The notes under the pieces: generated by a model
Seen by the model: the letters and a program-made list of their open reading frames with translations, nothing else
The model's database searches: none
What the model was told of the DNA's origin: nothing
Origin: Actinernus sp. WN-2022
Taxonomy: Eukaryota > Cnidaria > Anthozoa > Actiniaria > Actinernidae
DNA: 64,000 bases
Direction of reading: 5' to 3'
Assembly: GCA_030867875.1 (NCBI GenBank)
Contig: JAOWCC010001589.1
Span: forward strand, 82,421,537-82,485,536
Position numbers and translations under genes: made by a program
Shown here: positions 33,350-45,000 of the stretch, piece by piece
Layout of the letters: each line of letters begins with the position of its first letter
Numbering within the stretch: the first letter of the stretch is position 1

Positions 33350-34660
33350 TCCACCACAGGCAGCCCAACCTAGAAGCCGAAACTGGGCTCCAAATTATTT
33401 CTGGCTTGGGGGGTCAGCATTTCATCTGCTTCTCTTCTCTTTTATGACACCCCTATAAATGAAATTAAACTTAGATGACCCCCCTATAAAATTGCTCAAA
33501 ACGTTATTGACCCCTCCCCCCAACAAATAAGATGGGTTGTGCAAGAAAGAATGCAAACTGTGTATACATGTAATCTATTAAATTTATTATTAATGTTTCT
33601 AGATTTATGGTATTTTCCATGATAGTATTTTGCATTTTAGTGCATCACATTGCATTGTTCCGTAAATAAATAAATAAATGAATGAATGAATGAGTAAATA
33701 TCTGTCTTGATCATGAGCTTAGATAATACTATCCTGTGTATGCAGAAAAAAGCACTGTCCGCCGTAAAATGTTGCGAGGGCCGAAGGCCAGAGCCAAAAT
33801 GTTTGAGATTTTACTGCTCTCTAAAACACTGGTTTCCTGTGTTCTGGAGACTAAACACTGGCTTAGTATTACAACAACAATTTCAAAACATTTTACATGA
33901 TAGATACGTCAAAACTTTGATGATTTCGTCGCCGGGATTATCCCGATTTTACTTGAAAATCCCGAATCCCGACACAACCTCGAATCCAGATTTTGAAGAT
34001 CCCACGAGCAACGAGCCCAGAAAAAAATTTTCGTCAAATTCTCATACTACTTGAATAAATATCGGGTTTCTCGAGCTTTAACTCGGTGAATATGTCTTAA
34101 GAATTGCGAGAATTTTATTGCAAAATTTTTTTTTATGGAAAACAAGCCTAAAATGACGATCATATTTACCGAGCCTTTTTCGGACAGAAATATTCGTCTG
34201 AGAGTGCTGGAAATGGTGTTTCAGGGTCTCCAGATTTCAGACCCCCCTAAAGGCTCGCACGGCGCTCGCTAAAGTTTCCCTATAATTTAAATCCCGATTT
34301 GGGAAGGTCCATAGGTGCCGCATAGTCATATGGGATATATATAATAAAAACGGTATTTTTGGTCAGCGAACGTGGCCAAAACTGAACTCGCGTATGCGAG
34401 ACATTTACTGTAAAATCGGCGGTCCCTTCATGTAGGCACACATGAGTTGCTATAAAAATACAATAGAATGAACACAATACAAAACAATAGAACGAAATTC
34501 ATAACACAATAGAACACAATACAATTTGGTAGCAATTCATGAACCGTAAAATCTCTTCTTAAGATTATGGAAGAGTTAAATACCGAGAACCGAGGCTTTT
34601 AGCCAGATACATCCCGAGATTGTATCTGGATAAAAGCTGAGGTTTGAGGTATTTAACGGA
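33350..34660. other. Intergenic, simple repeats only
   Basis: AAAT/GAAT microsatellite at 33666-33700 (possibly a retroelement tail) and an ACAATAGA-type simple repeat at about 34455-34525. The frame at 33707-34054 is not conserved-looking. No gene seen. Confidence 0.45.
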
Positions 34661-34662
34661 CT

Positions 34663-35031
34663 TATTTCATACTTGACGAGGTTTTCGCAAAATTTTCATT
34701 GATGTAGCTCTTTTTAGGTAGATTTTGGGAGAGTACTTGAAGACGGAGAAAAGGTTCTAAATCATTATAGGGATATTTAGTAAGTTTGGCTGAAGCCAAG
34801 GTGAATGAATTCCTTGGAGAAAATAATAAGCTAGAAACAACAAAATATCGTTGAATTGTATTGAATTGCTCGTTATAAATGCAAGGGATGTATGAGAAAA
34901 GTTCCATGGTCATGTATCTGGATACAACCCGGGAACTTTTCTCATACATCCCTTGCATTTATAATGGTGTATGTATGGCAAATAAAGCCTCATTAAGAAC
35001 AAAGAAAACCGTGTCAAGTATGAAATAAGTC
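34663..35031. mobile_element. TIR element with internal palindrome
   Basis: ACTTATTTCATACTTGAC at the left is inverted at the right (GTCAAGTATGAAATAAGT). Inside, TATAAATGCAAGGGATGTAT and GAGAAAAGTTCC pair with their complements, centred near 34920. No coding potential. Confidence 0.75.
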
Positions 35032-35392
35032 ATACAATAATGACTGAAGAAAGAGAATGTTATAGTTAACGTTCACTCCCAGCTCTACTTCTGGCGACGC
35101 CATATTGAATTCTTTCGATAATATCCGCTGGATTGTGCGTAGGCTCAAATGTCCGTGATTCTGGCCATGCTAGGACAGACCCGGCCCTGCTCGCCTCTAA
35201 ACTGGATAAAGGTAGAACATAGTACGGAATCACACTTTAACCGTTCGAATCAGCGATGATGAATCCGGCCAAGGTGGCGGATATTCTTCATGACCAGCCT
35301 GTACAAGGGATTCTGTCATCCCGCCTCAAGCTCCGTAAGCATGTCATCCCTATAAGTCCTGTCATCCATGTGAGACCTGTCATCCCTGTTTG

Positions 35393-35968
35393 GGGAGCTG
35401 GGTGGCACGCGTATAACCGCTCACCTCTCGCCACTATGGCCCGGGTTCGATCCCTGAACGTGGCTGAGTTTGTTGATTCTCACCCATGCTCAGAGGGTTT
35501 TTCTCCGGGTTCTCAGTCCAGTCTTCCTCCCTCCATAAAAATTAACATGAGTTGAGCGTTGAGTGCAGAGAATATATGAATGTAGTAAGGAGTGTGTGTG
35601 GAATGAGTCTCGGAACATTAGCATATCTTACTAGAGAATATATGAATTTAGTATATACCACACCAGTGAATATCACTTTTCGCGCGCTCTGATTGGCTAC
35701 TCAAACAGTGAATACGATTTCATATTCACCTCCGAGCAAAGCAGCGATCATCTCGAGGGAGTTTTTGTCCTTTGATAGAAAATAAAATAACCTATTCACC
35801 TGGAGTGTGGTATATACTAAAAGCGGCGAGGTAAATATCCACCACTATTCACCAACACAGAGGTGAATAATTGTTAAGTAGTAAGGAGTGTGTGTGGAAC
35901 GAGTCTCGGTACATTAGCATATCTTGCTAGAGGCCTAATCAGCCTCAACCAAAATATTTAACATTTAA
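35393..35968 (+). mobile_element. tRNA-derived SINE with LINE-like tail, itself interrupted
   Basis: The head GGGGAGCTGGGTGGCACGCG has an A-box-like GGTGGC block, and GGGTTCGATCCC is a near-perfect B box. The body has TTTTCTCCGGGTTCTC and TTCCTCCCTCCA. The 3' end (GTCTCGGTACATTAGCATAT, CTTGCTAGAGG, CCTCAACC) matches LINE tails in this window, as expected for a SINE using LINE machinery. A MITE at about 35648-35822 with TATACCACACCAGTGAATA termini is inserted in it, duplicating TAGTAAGGAGTGTGTGTGGA. A CAT(AT)CCCTGT repeat flanks the whole. Confidence 0.75.
35648..35822. mobile_element. MITE nested in the SINE
   Basis: AGTATATACCACACCAGTGAATA on the left is inverted at the right as TATTCACCTGGAGTGTGGTA with its TATACT end. 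The inside has TTTTCGCGCGCTCTGATTGG. No frame. Confidence 0.7.
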
Positions 35969-36471
35969 AAAAAATCATATCCCTGTAAGCCATGCCATTC
36001 CTATATAAGTGCTGTCATCCATGGGAGTCCCGTCTGCCCTGTGAGTGAGCCTATCCCGGTCCCGCCTGTAAGTAAGTCCTGTGAGCCCTGCAAGTCCTTT
36101 CCTGATCCCTGTAAGTCTTGACATCCCTGTTAGCGAGCCTGTCATCCCTGTAAGTTCTGTACTGATCCCGGTGAGCCCAGCAATTAAGTCCTGTTCTGAT
36201 CCCTGTAAGTCCTGCATGATTCCTGTGAACCCTGTCCTGATCCTTGAGCCGTCCTGATCCCTGTGAGCCCTTTCCTGATCCCTGTGAGCCCTGTCCTGAT
36301 CCCTGTGAGCCCTGTCCTGAGATCCCTGAGAGCCCTGTCCTGATCCCTGTCCTGATCCCAGTCATCTCAGTAAGCCGAATTGCGCAGCTCTACTTTGTAC
36401 TTTTCAAGTATTCTGTGCATACAATTATTCCATAGTGGGCTGGACAAGAGTAAGATATAATATATTTTTTT

Positions 36472-36600
36472 AAGGCTGATTTGTACGGTTTGGGCATAAT
36501 TATATTTTACCAATATTTCGGCTTGTACGGCCAACTACAAGTTGTGAAACAAGAAATATTAGTAAAATATAATTATTCCCAAACCGTACAAATCAGACTT
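36472..36600. mobile_element. Small fold-back element, 47-bp arms
   Basis: GGCTGATTTGTACGGTTTGG and TATATTTTACCAATATTT at the left are inverted at the right with about four changes. The inner loop has a second small hairpin. A lone terminus of the same family occurs at 61985-62025. Confidence 0.85.
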
Positions 36601-36683
36601 CATCTCCTATTATTACTTTTACAATGTTGCTGATTAGATCCCGCCCGGGTGATCCAGACCTTCTACTTCGTCTTATTTTAAAG

Positions 36684-36935
36684 TAGCCTGAAATACAGCC
36701 GCCTCCTCGACTCGTTCCAGGGTCCACTCCCCGAGAGAGTGGATCCTGGAACGAGCTGAGGCGCCGGCTGTATGGGCTGTTATTGCAGTTCGGCCATCTA
36801 GGATAAAACAATGGTCTTGGCCCCGGTAGCCTCGCTCTGGTTGGTTTCAGAACGAGTTTACCGGACGAAAACAAAGGTTTATATTCACCTGGGACTCAAC
36901 ATGGCCGCCGAGTGATAAAAGCCAATTTCAGGCTA
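36684..36935. mobile_element. 252-bp relative of the MULE-like element at 26243
   Basis: Starts TAGCCTGAAATACAGCCGCC and ends AATTTCAGGCTA, as in 26243-27123. The flanks TTTTAAAG and CTTTAAAG give a near-match 8-9 bp duplication. Inside, the first 45 bp (CTCGTTCCAGGGTCCACTC) are present again inverted at 36731-36768, so the left end is a hairpin. Confidence 0.72.
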
Positions 36936-36959
36936 CTTTAAAGTAGTTTTTAAGGAATC

Positions 36960-37478
36960 ATAATTGCAATACTCAAAACTTCAATATAAAGTCCATCCCA
37001 CGTGGAGTTGACAAGGCACACCTGGAAAATGTATAAATTTTACAAAAGTATATGACTGTTTAAAAAAAAGATTTATTTGTATTCACTTATTTTAAAGAAT
37101 TTGTGTATAACAACTTGTTTACAGTGTCGTATGTCGTATTAGCGCAGATTTCGTATGAGTGGGACAAGCTATGGCATGTCCGTAACCGTCTGTAATCGTG
37201 CTGTACCGTAACTCTGAGATTTTATTGGATCAGCAGGACAAAAACAATGGGAAACCATTTGAACGTCACGGCAAACTGTACAGTAACCGTGCTGTAGTCA
37301 GTGCTGTTTGTAGTTTGTCGCACTCTTACGAAATCTGCTCTATCATGGAAGTTCATTTGATCGCTTTGTATTGGTATCCCAAAAATAAGCAATTTGATTG
37401 GACGCCTATCCAACGTAAGGAAAGGCGGACAGTCACTGACGCAAGAAAACAGACATCATGCACCTTATTCGTATAATA
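36960..37478. other. Intergenic, no feature recognised
   Basis: Open frames on both strands at 37198-37476 overlap each other and have no family signature. I see no repeat. Confidence 0.4.
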
Positions 37479-38395
37479 ATAATAATAATAATAATTTAAT
37501 TTGATATAGCGCTAGCTCCATTAATTGCCCAGAGCGCTTTACAATAGTAATAAAAATCTGCAGCTAAAACCTACTATAATACAAACTCTAAAAAAAAAAA
37601 AAAAAAAACTACTATAATGAAACTAATAAACTACTAACCGATACAGTTAAAATATAGTTAATAACTTCTAAACAATGAGTCAAGATTTATAAGCTTCTAT
37701 GAATAAATACGTTTTTAACTGTTTTTTAAAAATCTCCACTGAAACTGCACTCCTTATATCATAAGGCAGTTTGTTCCATAGCCTGGGAGCGGCTATTGAA
37801 AAGGCTCTGTCTCCATAAGTCTTTAAGTTAGATTTTGGCACGTGCAGAAGCTCTTGGGAATTCGACCGAAGCAAGCGTGTACACGTGCGATAATTGAGCA
37901 GTTCGACAATATAACTAGGTGCCAGGCCATTAAGGCCTTTATAGACTAAGAGTAGCATTTTAAAAGTGATACGGTATTGTACAGGCAGCCAATGGAGCTT
38001 ACACATAGCAGGAGTAATATGATTAAATCTTCTCGTAAGCGTGACAATACGTGCAGCAGTATTCTGAATCAGTTGTAGTCTATGTACTAAATACTTAGGA
38101 AGGCCATAGAGTAGCGCGTTACAGTTGTCTAACTTAGAGCCAATAAATGCATGGACTAAAATTTCTGCACTGTCTTGAGTAAGATATTTTCTGATTTTAC
38201 CAATATTCCTTAAATGATAATGAGAACTTTTACATGTCTTTTTCACATGTTGATCTAAATTCAGGCACTGATCTACAATAACCCCTAAGTTCCGTGCAGA
38301 TGTCTTAGGATGGATCTCTTCAGCACCCACTTGGATAAATTTAAGGGCAGGCCTAGGACGGACGTATCTCATACAGTCTGATAACAATGGTATCA
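37479..38395 (-). pseudogene. 5'-truncated LINE, RT C-terminus and tail
   Basis: Minus-strand frame 38387-37680 (235 residues) starts after the catalytic centre. It has IHPKTSARNLGVIVDQCLNL, HAFIGSKLDNCNALLYGLPK, HITPAMCKLHWLPVQYRITF and APRLWNKLPYDIRS, the classic CR1/L2 C-terminal domain. The 3' UTR contains AAAGCGCTCTGGGC and ends in an ATT-type repeat (AATAATAAT on the plus strand at 37475-37493). Truncation is at about 38395. The open frame implies a fairly recent copy. Confidence 0.9.
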
Positions 38396-38540
38396 GAGCG
38401 AGGCCAGGTGTCCCAAAGATCGTAGAAATGGAGTCGGTCAGAATTGTTTAGTTTCTGTCGTACCACACTGTTGTGTTCTTTTGTGCACAAGGACATTAAC
38501 GTTATTTTCCGCCATCGACTGCAGTTTTTATCTCTTCGTG

Positions 38541-38832
38541 TGACCACAGTTAATGGAATGGAATGGTTAGGAAACCCGGCAAAATTCAAAAGGGCTAACA
38601 AAGGCGCTGCGATTTAGGTTGGAAGGGGTAAGACAAAAGATTGTGCACGATCATAGTTCATTAGCGTTCCCTGAACGACTGAACTCACACGTTTCTATTG
38701 GCTGATTGATTAACATGTTGGAATTTCTATTGTGTTTTGTGCACGGTGGTGGTTGAAAAAAGCTAACAAAGACCTATAACAAAGAAGGTCCCTGAGTTTC
38801 CTAACCATTCCACTCTATTAACTATGGTGTGA
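38541..38832. mobile_element. Uninterrupted copy of the split MITE family
   Basis: The left end GTGACCACAGTTAATGGAAT and right end ATTCCACTCTATTAACTATG, then GTGTGAC, form inverted termini. The middle contains both halves found at 4153-4250 and 5752-5883 in direct continuation, so this copy records the empty site of the insertion at 4251. Confidence 0.8.
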
Positions 38833-38875
38833 CAAGACAACTTGCCTCGATTTGATGCCGTTATGAATACGGTTA

Positions 38876-39199
38876 ATGGTCGCCTTACAGCCTGATTCTT
38901 TTAAAAATATTGTATGTCTATTTTTTTTAAATCTGATAATTATTGGCCCATTGAATGTTAGCAAGCGAAAGAGGCGAGTTTTTCAGCAAAAGAACAGTTG
39001 CGTAAATCAAATTGTAAGTTCTCTTAATTCAAGCAGGCGTCTCTTGGCGGATTATGGTTGGATACCCGAGCGGGTCGTCATAACGACAATGTTCCGCCTT
39101 GGTTTGAATACAATCTCTCGTTTTGAAAGATTTATCCAGGCAAATGCGAACACCAGCAAGGAGTTGTTGGTCATCCTAAAAATAGAAGAATCAAGGTAA
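38876..39199 (+). other. Open frame ending at a possible donor, unknown
   Basis: A 107-codon frame with a polar segment (RRLLADYGWIPERVVITTMF) runs to ATCAAG|GTAACA near 39195. No family recognised. It may be chance. Confidence 0.2.
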
Positions 39200-39474
39200 C
39201 ACTTAAAATATCTCTCTAAAACGGCAAATGTATATCCTATACAAGCAATAATTATTTTATGTATTTCGTATACAAACTAAACTAAACTACAAAACTAAAC
39301 TATATAATACTACGGTGCGATTATACGCATGCAGTCACCTACATTTTCACCGTTCTCTGCAAAACCGGCACAACGTGAAAACTCCAAATTCTACGTTTAA
39401 AAGGGAACACGAACGTAAGCAAGTAAATCAATCCGTTTTTTCGTTCAGTCAAATGAAACCACAGGCAGCCCAAT

Positions 39475-39834
39475 CTCGTGATTTGTGTATTTATACGCTT
39501 ACAAATTAATATCGCTTGAATAGTTCATAATATAAATCCTTCCAAAACATGTATGTTAGAGAAATAAATACACGACTTCATCCTACAATGTTTCAGTTGT
39601 GGTTATTCGTACTTCTGAGCTCTTCTAGGTTCTGCTGTTTTTTTCGAATCCTCCTTCGATTCCCTCACTTCGGAGGAAACGACCCTAGAAGAGTTCAGAA
39701 GTATGAATACCTACAACTGAAACACTGGCGATTGAAGTCTTGTATTTATTTATTTCACATACATGTTTTGGAAGGATTTATAATATGAACTATTCAAGCG
39801 ATATTTGTAAGCGTATAGATACACAAATCACGAG
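39475..39834. mobile_element. Fold-back element, arms of about 150 bp
   Basis: Left arm 39475-39629 and right arm 39683-39834 are inverted copies at roughly 85% identity by eye (CGCTTACAAAT, TATCGCTTGAATAGTTCATA, TCCTTCCAAAACATGTATGT). The left end is preceded by CCACAGGCAGCCC, as at 31271. Confidence 0.85.
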
Positions 39835-40026
39835 TGATGTATCCCTGAGAACAGCCCTGAAATTTAGTCAACATTGTTACTTCGGTAAGCAACTCGCACT
39901 CGCCTTCGCCTCGCTCGGCCTTCGGCCTTGCTCGGCTCCGGGCCTCGCTCGGCCCACAGGTAACCCAAACCCGACCCGAAAACTAATATTTCCGAAAAAC
40001 CCGAGAGCCTGTAAGCAGGCTAGCAA

Positions 40027-41450
40027 ATGGGAGACATTTGTTGTGGTGTTCTGCTAAGGATTATAGAGGACTGGAAACGTGACCTCAACAACAATTTGAT
40101 TGTTGGAACTGTTCTGATGGATCTAAGCAAAGCCTTTGATAGAATCCCTCATAACCTACTGCTTGCGAAACTAAGGGCTTATGGTGTATCTGAGAGCAGC
40201 TGCTCTCTTTTAGAGAGCTATATCTCCATGGCCGACTACAGAGAGTAAAAGTTGAAGACTCGACTTCTGATTGGTCCATAATCCGTAGTGGTGTTCCTCA
40301 AGGTTCAGTGCTTGGTCCTTTGTTTTTTAATATTTTTATTAATGACTTATTCTTTTTCATTGATGAAGCTAAACTTTCAAATTATGCAGATGATAATCAA
40401 ATATACTTTAGCCATCATAATGAATCATTTTTGACCGACGTTTTGTCAAGAGAAACAGCTAGAGCTGTAGAATGGTTTAACTATAATAAACTAGAACTTA
40501 ATCCCGACAAATGCAAACTTATGGTGCTCTCTAGGTCTAATACACGACCAAGTGTGACGCTAAGTGTGAACAATGAACCTATTCCGGCCATAGAAGAAAT
40601 TGAACTGTTAGGGGTTATAATAGATAACCAATTAAACTTTAATAGACACGTTACAAGAATTGCTAAAAAGGCGTGTAAGCAAGTTGAAGTCATAAGCCGC
40701 TTTAAACACATATTGTCCGAGTACACTAAATTATGTCTTTATAGAGCTTTTATCTTACCTTGTTTTAATTACTGTAGTTCTGTTTGGCTACACTGTTCTG
40801 TGCTCAATGCCTCTAAGCTCGAGAAACTCAACGAACGAGCATTAAGATATGTCTATAATGATTTTTCCAAAACGAGCTACGAAACTTTGCTTAATAAGTT
40901 AGGACCTAGTCTCTATAACCGCCGACTGCAACTTCTGTGTATTACAGTCTATAAGGCACTTAGTGGCCAATCGCCTATGTATATCAGGTCTATGTTCTCA
41001 GAGCGCTGCAACATTAAGAACTTAAGAGGCCAGCGTAAACTTACAGTACCTAAATGTAACACAACTAAATATGGGCTTCACTCCATTTCATACACTGCTG
41101 CCAAAGCTTGGAATAGCTTAACTGATGCTCTGCGCACATTACCTACTTTAAAATCATTCAAAAAAACAAATCAGCTCTGTTAAATTCAATTTCTAGTTTA
41201 AAATTTCCAATTCCATATTGGTTTAACTTTTACCGATACATACATATATATATTTATATAGTCCACTTGTAATTAATACTAGTTATGGTTAATATAATGT
41301 ACTCATATGTAATTGTATATAAGATTTCAATTTATGTACTAGCTGTAAGTAGATAGTCTCGGCTAATTAGCATGTACTTGCTAGAGGTTTAACAAGCCTC
41401 AACCCCCCCGAGTTGAAATAAATATCTTATCTTATCTTATCTTATCAACT
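40027..41450 (+). mobile_element. 5'-truncated LINE with one frameshift
   Basis: Plus-strand RT from the palm onward: LMDLSKAFDRIPHNLLLAKL in the first frame; GVPQGSVLGPLFFNIFINDL, catalytic NYADDNQIYF, LELNPDKCKLMVLS, FNYCSSVWLHCS, AAKAWNSLTDALR in the second (40308-41183). A one-base shift near 40240 separates the frames. The 3' UTR has GTCTCGGCTAATTAGCATGT, TTGCTAGAGG, CCTCAACC, then a CTTAT-repeat tail at about 41424-41446. It lies downstream of the last RNase T2 exon found. Confidence 0.9.
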
Positions 41451-41904
41451 CGGAAGCCAACATTAAACATTTTTTTTTCAGAAATAATTGTTTTGCTTCT
41501 CGGAAGCAAATTTTGTTTCCGCACTGAAATTCTCAAATGTTTCCACAATAATGTTTTCTCGTCTGACCAGGCCCTTTAAATAGCAGGGCTTTGCAATGGA
41601 ATGATTGTTTAAGGACCGGAGGAGAAACGATTTTTTTTGTCTGAAAAATTTTCAGACCCCCACTTTAATACGCATTAATTTTAAAGGCCCCCTTTTGAAG
41701 CTTTGAAAAAAAATCAACATCCCCCTTTTTCGGTAAACCCCCCTCATACTACAGCAAAACATTATTCTCCATGCCACCCTAACCCCCACCCTAACCCCCA
41801 CCCTCCCCCACTTCTCCGTATTTAATGACCAGCCCCTAACAAATAATATTCTGATGAAGCATATCACCAGGGAAAAAACATGACCATGTCGGTCTTTAAG
41901 ATTA

Positions 41905-41910
41905 TTTAAT
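41905..41910 (-). terminator. Possible poly(A) signal of RNASET2
   Basis: ATTAAA on the minus strand, 12 nt after the TAG at 41923. It supports a short 3' UTR if the exon at 42006 is terminal. Confidence 0.35.
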
Positions 41911-41922
41911 CACGATATTCAG

Positions 41923-42006
41923 CTATATTCCTACCGGTCCATCTAAGCAGATAACTCTTCCTTTCGCACCATACAATTTGCTGAGAGCTTCCTCCACATC
42001 ACCAAC
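41923..42006 (-). CDS. RNASET2: RNASET2, last exon found
   Basis: Acceptor TTGTTTTTAG, then VGDVEEALSKLYGAKGRVIC and LDGPVGI before TAG. It aligns with the region before the last disulfide loop of RNase T2, so the predicted end looks about 30-40 residues short of the family. CCG|GTAGGA inside is an alternative donor. Confidence 0.82.
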   Translation of the reverse strand, partial: VGDVEEALSKLYGAKGRVICLDGPVGI

Positions 42007-45000
42007 CTAAAAACAATTCTAGTCAGGGTTAATTGTCTCTAGAGTTTAAGTAAAAACATAGGTGTGGCAGTTAGTTTTTTTTCGCTTGAGTCAAAAATTG
42101 CTCAAAGTTTAATCAATCGATTTTAGTCTCTCTGTGTTTTCTAGTATGCATTTTACATTAAACAACTATCTCCAGGAAGCACAATGTATTGAATATGCCT
42201 CAAGGATCTCAAGGCTGGATATATTTAATATGATTGTGTTAATGCTACAATGTAGGAGTACAGTAAAGCTTGCAGCACTCATTGGGTACCTATGATGTTT
42301 GCCTTCCCCCCCCCCCCTTCCCCCACCTCAAATCCCCTAGTAACGTCACCGAAGTACATTGTACATATACTCAACCATTGCATACATGTATTTAGCTTCT
42401 TCTACAATTACTGCATAGAGATCAGTAGTTACCGAATATGTCTTGTCATCACTGGGATGGATGCCTTGCTTGGTCAGACCACTGCAAGCAAGCGATATAC
42501 AATCTTTAGTTTTTAAGCAGCTAGAAAGTCAATAGAATCAATATAGAAAGTTGACACTTGAATCTGGTTGATATTTGAGCTAGAACTAACGAAACCAGTG
42601 CTTTTAATTGAGTTTTCAGTGCAAAATATTTGAGTCTTCAGTTCCAATAATAATAATTATGAACTAAACCCATGTTTTTTTAAATACCATGTGTAGATCG
42701 TAGAACCACAACGTCATCATCCATTGGTTATTATTGTTTCAGACCTTGAAAGCTTGTACAGTTGTGTAGCACTATAGAAAGGCTAAAAATCACTTACCTC
42801 AGTAGATCATAATGGCCATTTAATGCCATGGCCATGGAGAAATATCTGTGTTCTGAACTCAGTGGTGGTAAATCAGTGCAGCATGTTCCATGCTTTGTCC
42901 ACTCGTGGATCCTGCATACATAAAACTAAAAATATTGTAACAGAGCTACTGTACAATGCAGTATTAAAACAATGTAACTAGTTCTGCAAACATCTACTTT
43001 AAGTACTTTATCCACAAGATTAGATAATTTAATCTTTAACTCAGTTTTTCATAGTCGAAAATGAAGAATTTGAAGAATTTGTGTGCATATACAAATGTAC
43101 ATGTTTTGAGTTCCATAATTAGTGTCTCCCATAAATATGCCAGACAATATCATAATGTTATCTTGCTCATTATCTCAAATGTGTTAAACCTAAGTACTGT
43201 AGTTTTATTTAGTACGTGTATTTAACAGAGTACATTTGTACATGCATGTATATATATATATATGTTAATTTAGTACCAGAGTTTCAGTGAACTGGACTTG
43301 GTTGCATCAGGAAGAGTAAGCCATTGCTGCATCAATTTTGGTTCTAGGTCCTTAAGAATGAAAAGATGATTGTATGACTATCTTATCAATATATTTGAGT
43401 TTATACAAGTTAATTGCAACTGTTTTGGCACTTGGTCACATTCTATCAATTACTAACTAAGCAGTGCTGTTGGTATCGTGGTTATACATGTACATGTAGT
43501 TTATATAGGGAGTTTGAGGTCTCATTTGCTAGTCAGCCCTAGAACACCACGCCAAGTCTACTCAACTACTTGTAGTCAATAATACTGCATGGTTGCAGAA
43601 ACAGTTTTACCACAATTATATAATTTATAAGCAGATCAGGATTCATTCTGTATCTTAATACCTCAATCTCAGATTCACGGAATGGCCAGGAATGATTGCA
43701 CATTACAGGTTTTGGCTCTCCGCCAATGGTTGGCCTGGAAAATTAAGTTATACTAAATAATAATAAAAGATTTATTTAGAGAATGAACAATACATGTATG
43801 TACATGAGATCTCCATAAATTGTTGGCAGGACAAACAAAATTATCTGAGTGGTTGAAAACTGCCAAGTTTTTAATAAAACAAATAAATAAATATCTATTG
43901 CCCCAAACCCCATTTTAGTTATATTTACAATTATGTATTGGCTGTATGAAAACTGAGGACAAATGAAAAAGAAAAAAATTAACTTGGTGAAATCCCTCAT
44001 TATTAAATTGTGATTTAAAGTCCAAGGAATTTTGTTTCACATCCATGCAGTTTGGGGTCTTTGTCGAGTGACGTAAGATGAGGTAAAAAGTCATTGTTCA
44101 CTAGCACTTCTTGTAGTAATTCTATTAATTGTTATGGATTCCTGTTCTTTTATCACACAAAATGCACGATGTACTACTAAGACCAATGCTTCTAATTTGT
44201 GTACTGTCGCTCAGTCGTGAAAATTAAGAGCCAGGTTGCTTTTTGCCCTTTTTAACCAACTTAAACAGACATCTCTTTTCTTAATAATCTATACTCACCA
44301 TAGTCCATGGATAGTCCATGTTGTAACATCAGCAGGTACACAATTATTCCTTGATGGGATGTCAGTGAATCTCCAATAATCTTCAGGCTATGAATGACAG
44401 GACAAACTTGCTTATAAACAAATAAATGTATAGTGAGCTCATTACTATTTAAACCTGTTCAACATATTTTCTTTAATAAATTCCTGCATATATTGACAGC
44501 CAACATTATAATAATTATTTCAGATGTTACATATTAATTAGCAATATTTAATAACAGATTAATGAGCAAATTAAGACAATATATATGCTTCACTAATGTC
44601 AGTAACACCTCATTCATAAGGGCGTAGTCTCTGTATTTTAACAGTTTAGCCACATGTTCAATGTATGAAAAACAACATCCTTGTCATGCAAAAGAGCAAT
44701 GATCAACATTGGTGATCCAGTAGAATTTGAGTGATGTAGCATAAAAGGCTATAAAGTTACAGCGATTTGAAATTAGAGAGATTTGTATGAGAAAAACCTT
44801 GTAGGCCTTTCCAGCCTCGCTTTCATGTATTTTCTACAATCATTTAAAATGCCAATAACTCGACAGCAATTTGAAACATTGCTTTCAAACTATGACCAAT
44901 TACTAATTTAGGTACGATCTTTCATGTGGTTTCTCTGTTCACATTAATCTTCCAATTTTTGCAAATTAGGTGGCGGCCATTATGAATGAGATCTATATGT

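Larger units (their letters stand above)
35329..36375 (-). repeat. Minisatellite, interrupted by a SINE
   Basis: Degenerate units of about 18-21 bp (CCTGTCATCCCTGTAAGT and CCTGATCCCTGTGAGCCCTG) fill 35329-35392 and 35975-36375. The two blocks share unit sequence, so the piece between them inserted later. The long minus-strand frames here (for example GQGSQGSGQGSQGSGKGSQG) are a by-product of the repeat. Confidence 0.85.

Noticed and set aside
36051..36365. Collagen-like or glycine-rich protein
   Set aside because: The frame is produced by a 21-bp minisatellite and lacks Gly-X-Y order or a start with context.
41610..41840. Third copy of the TAA-flanked MITE
   Set aside because: Only one end (GACCAGCCCCTAA) is loosely similar; the other end is not convincing.
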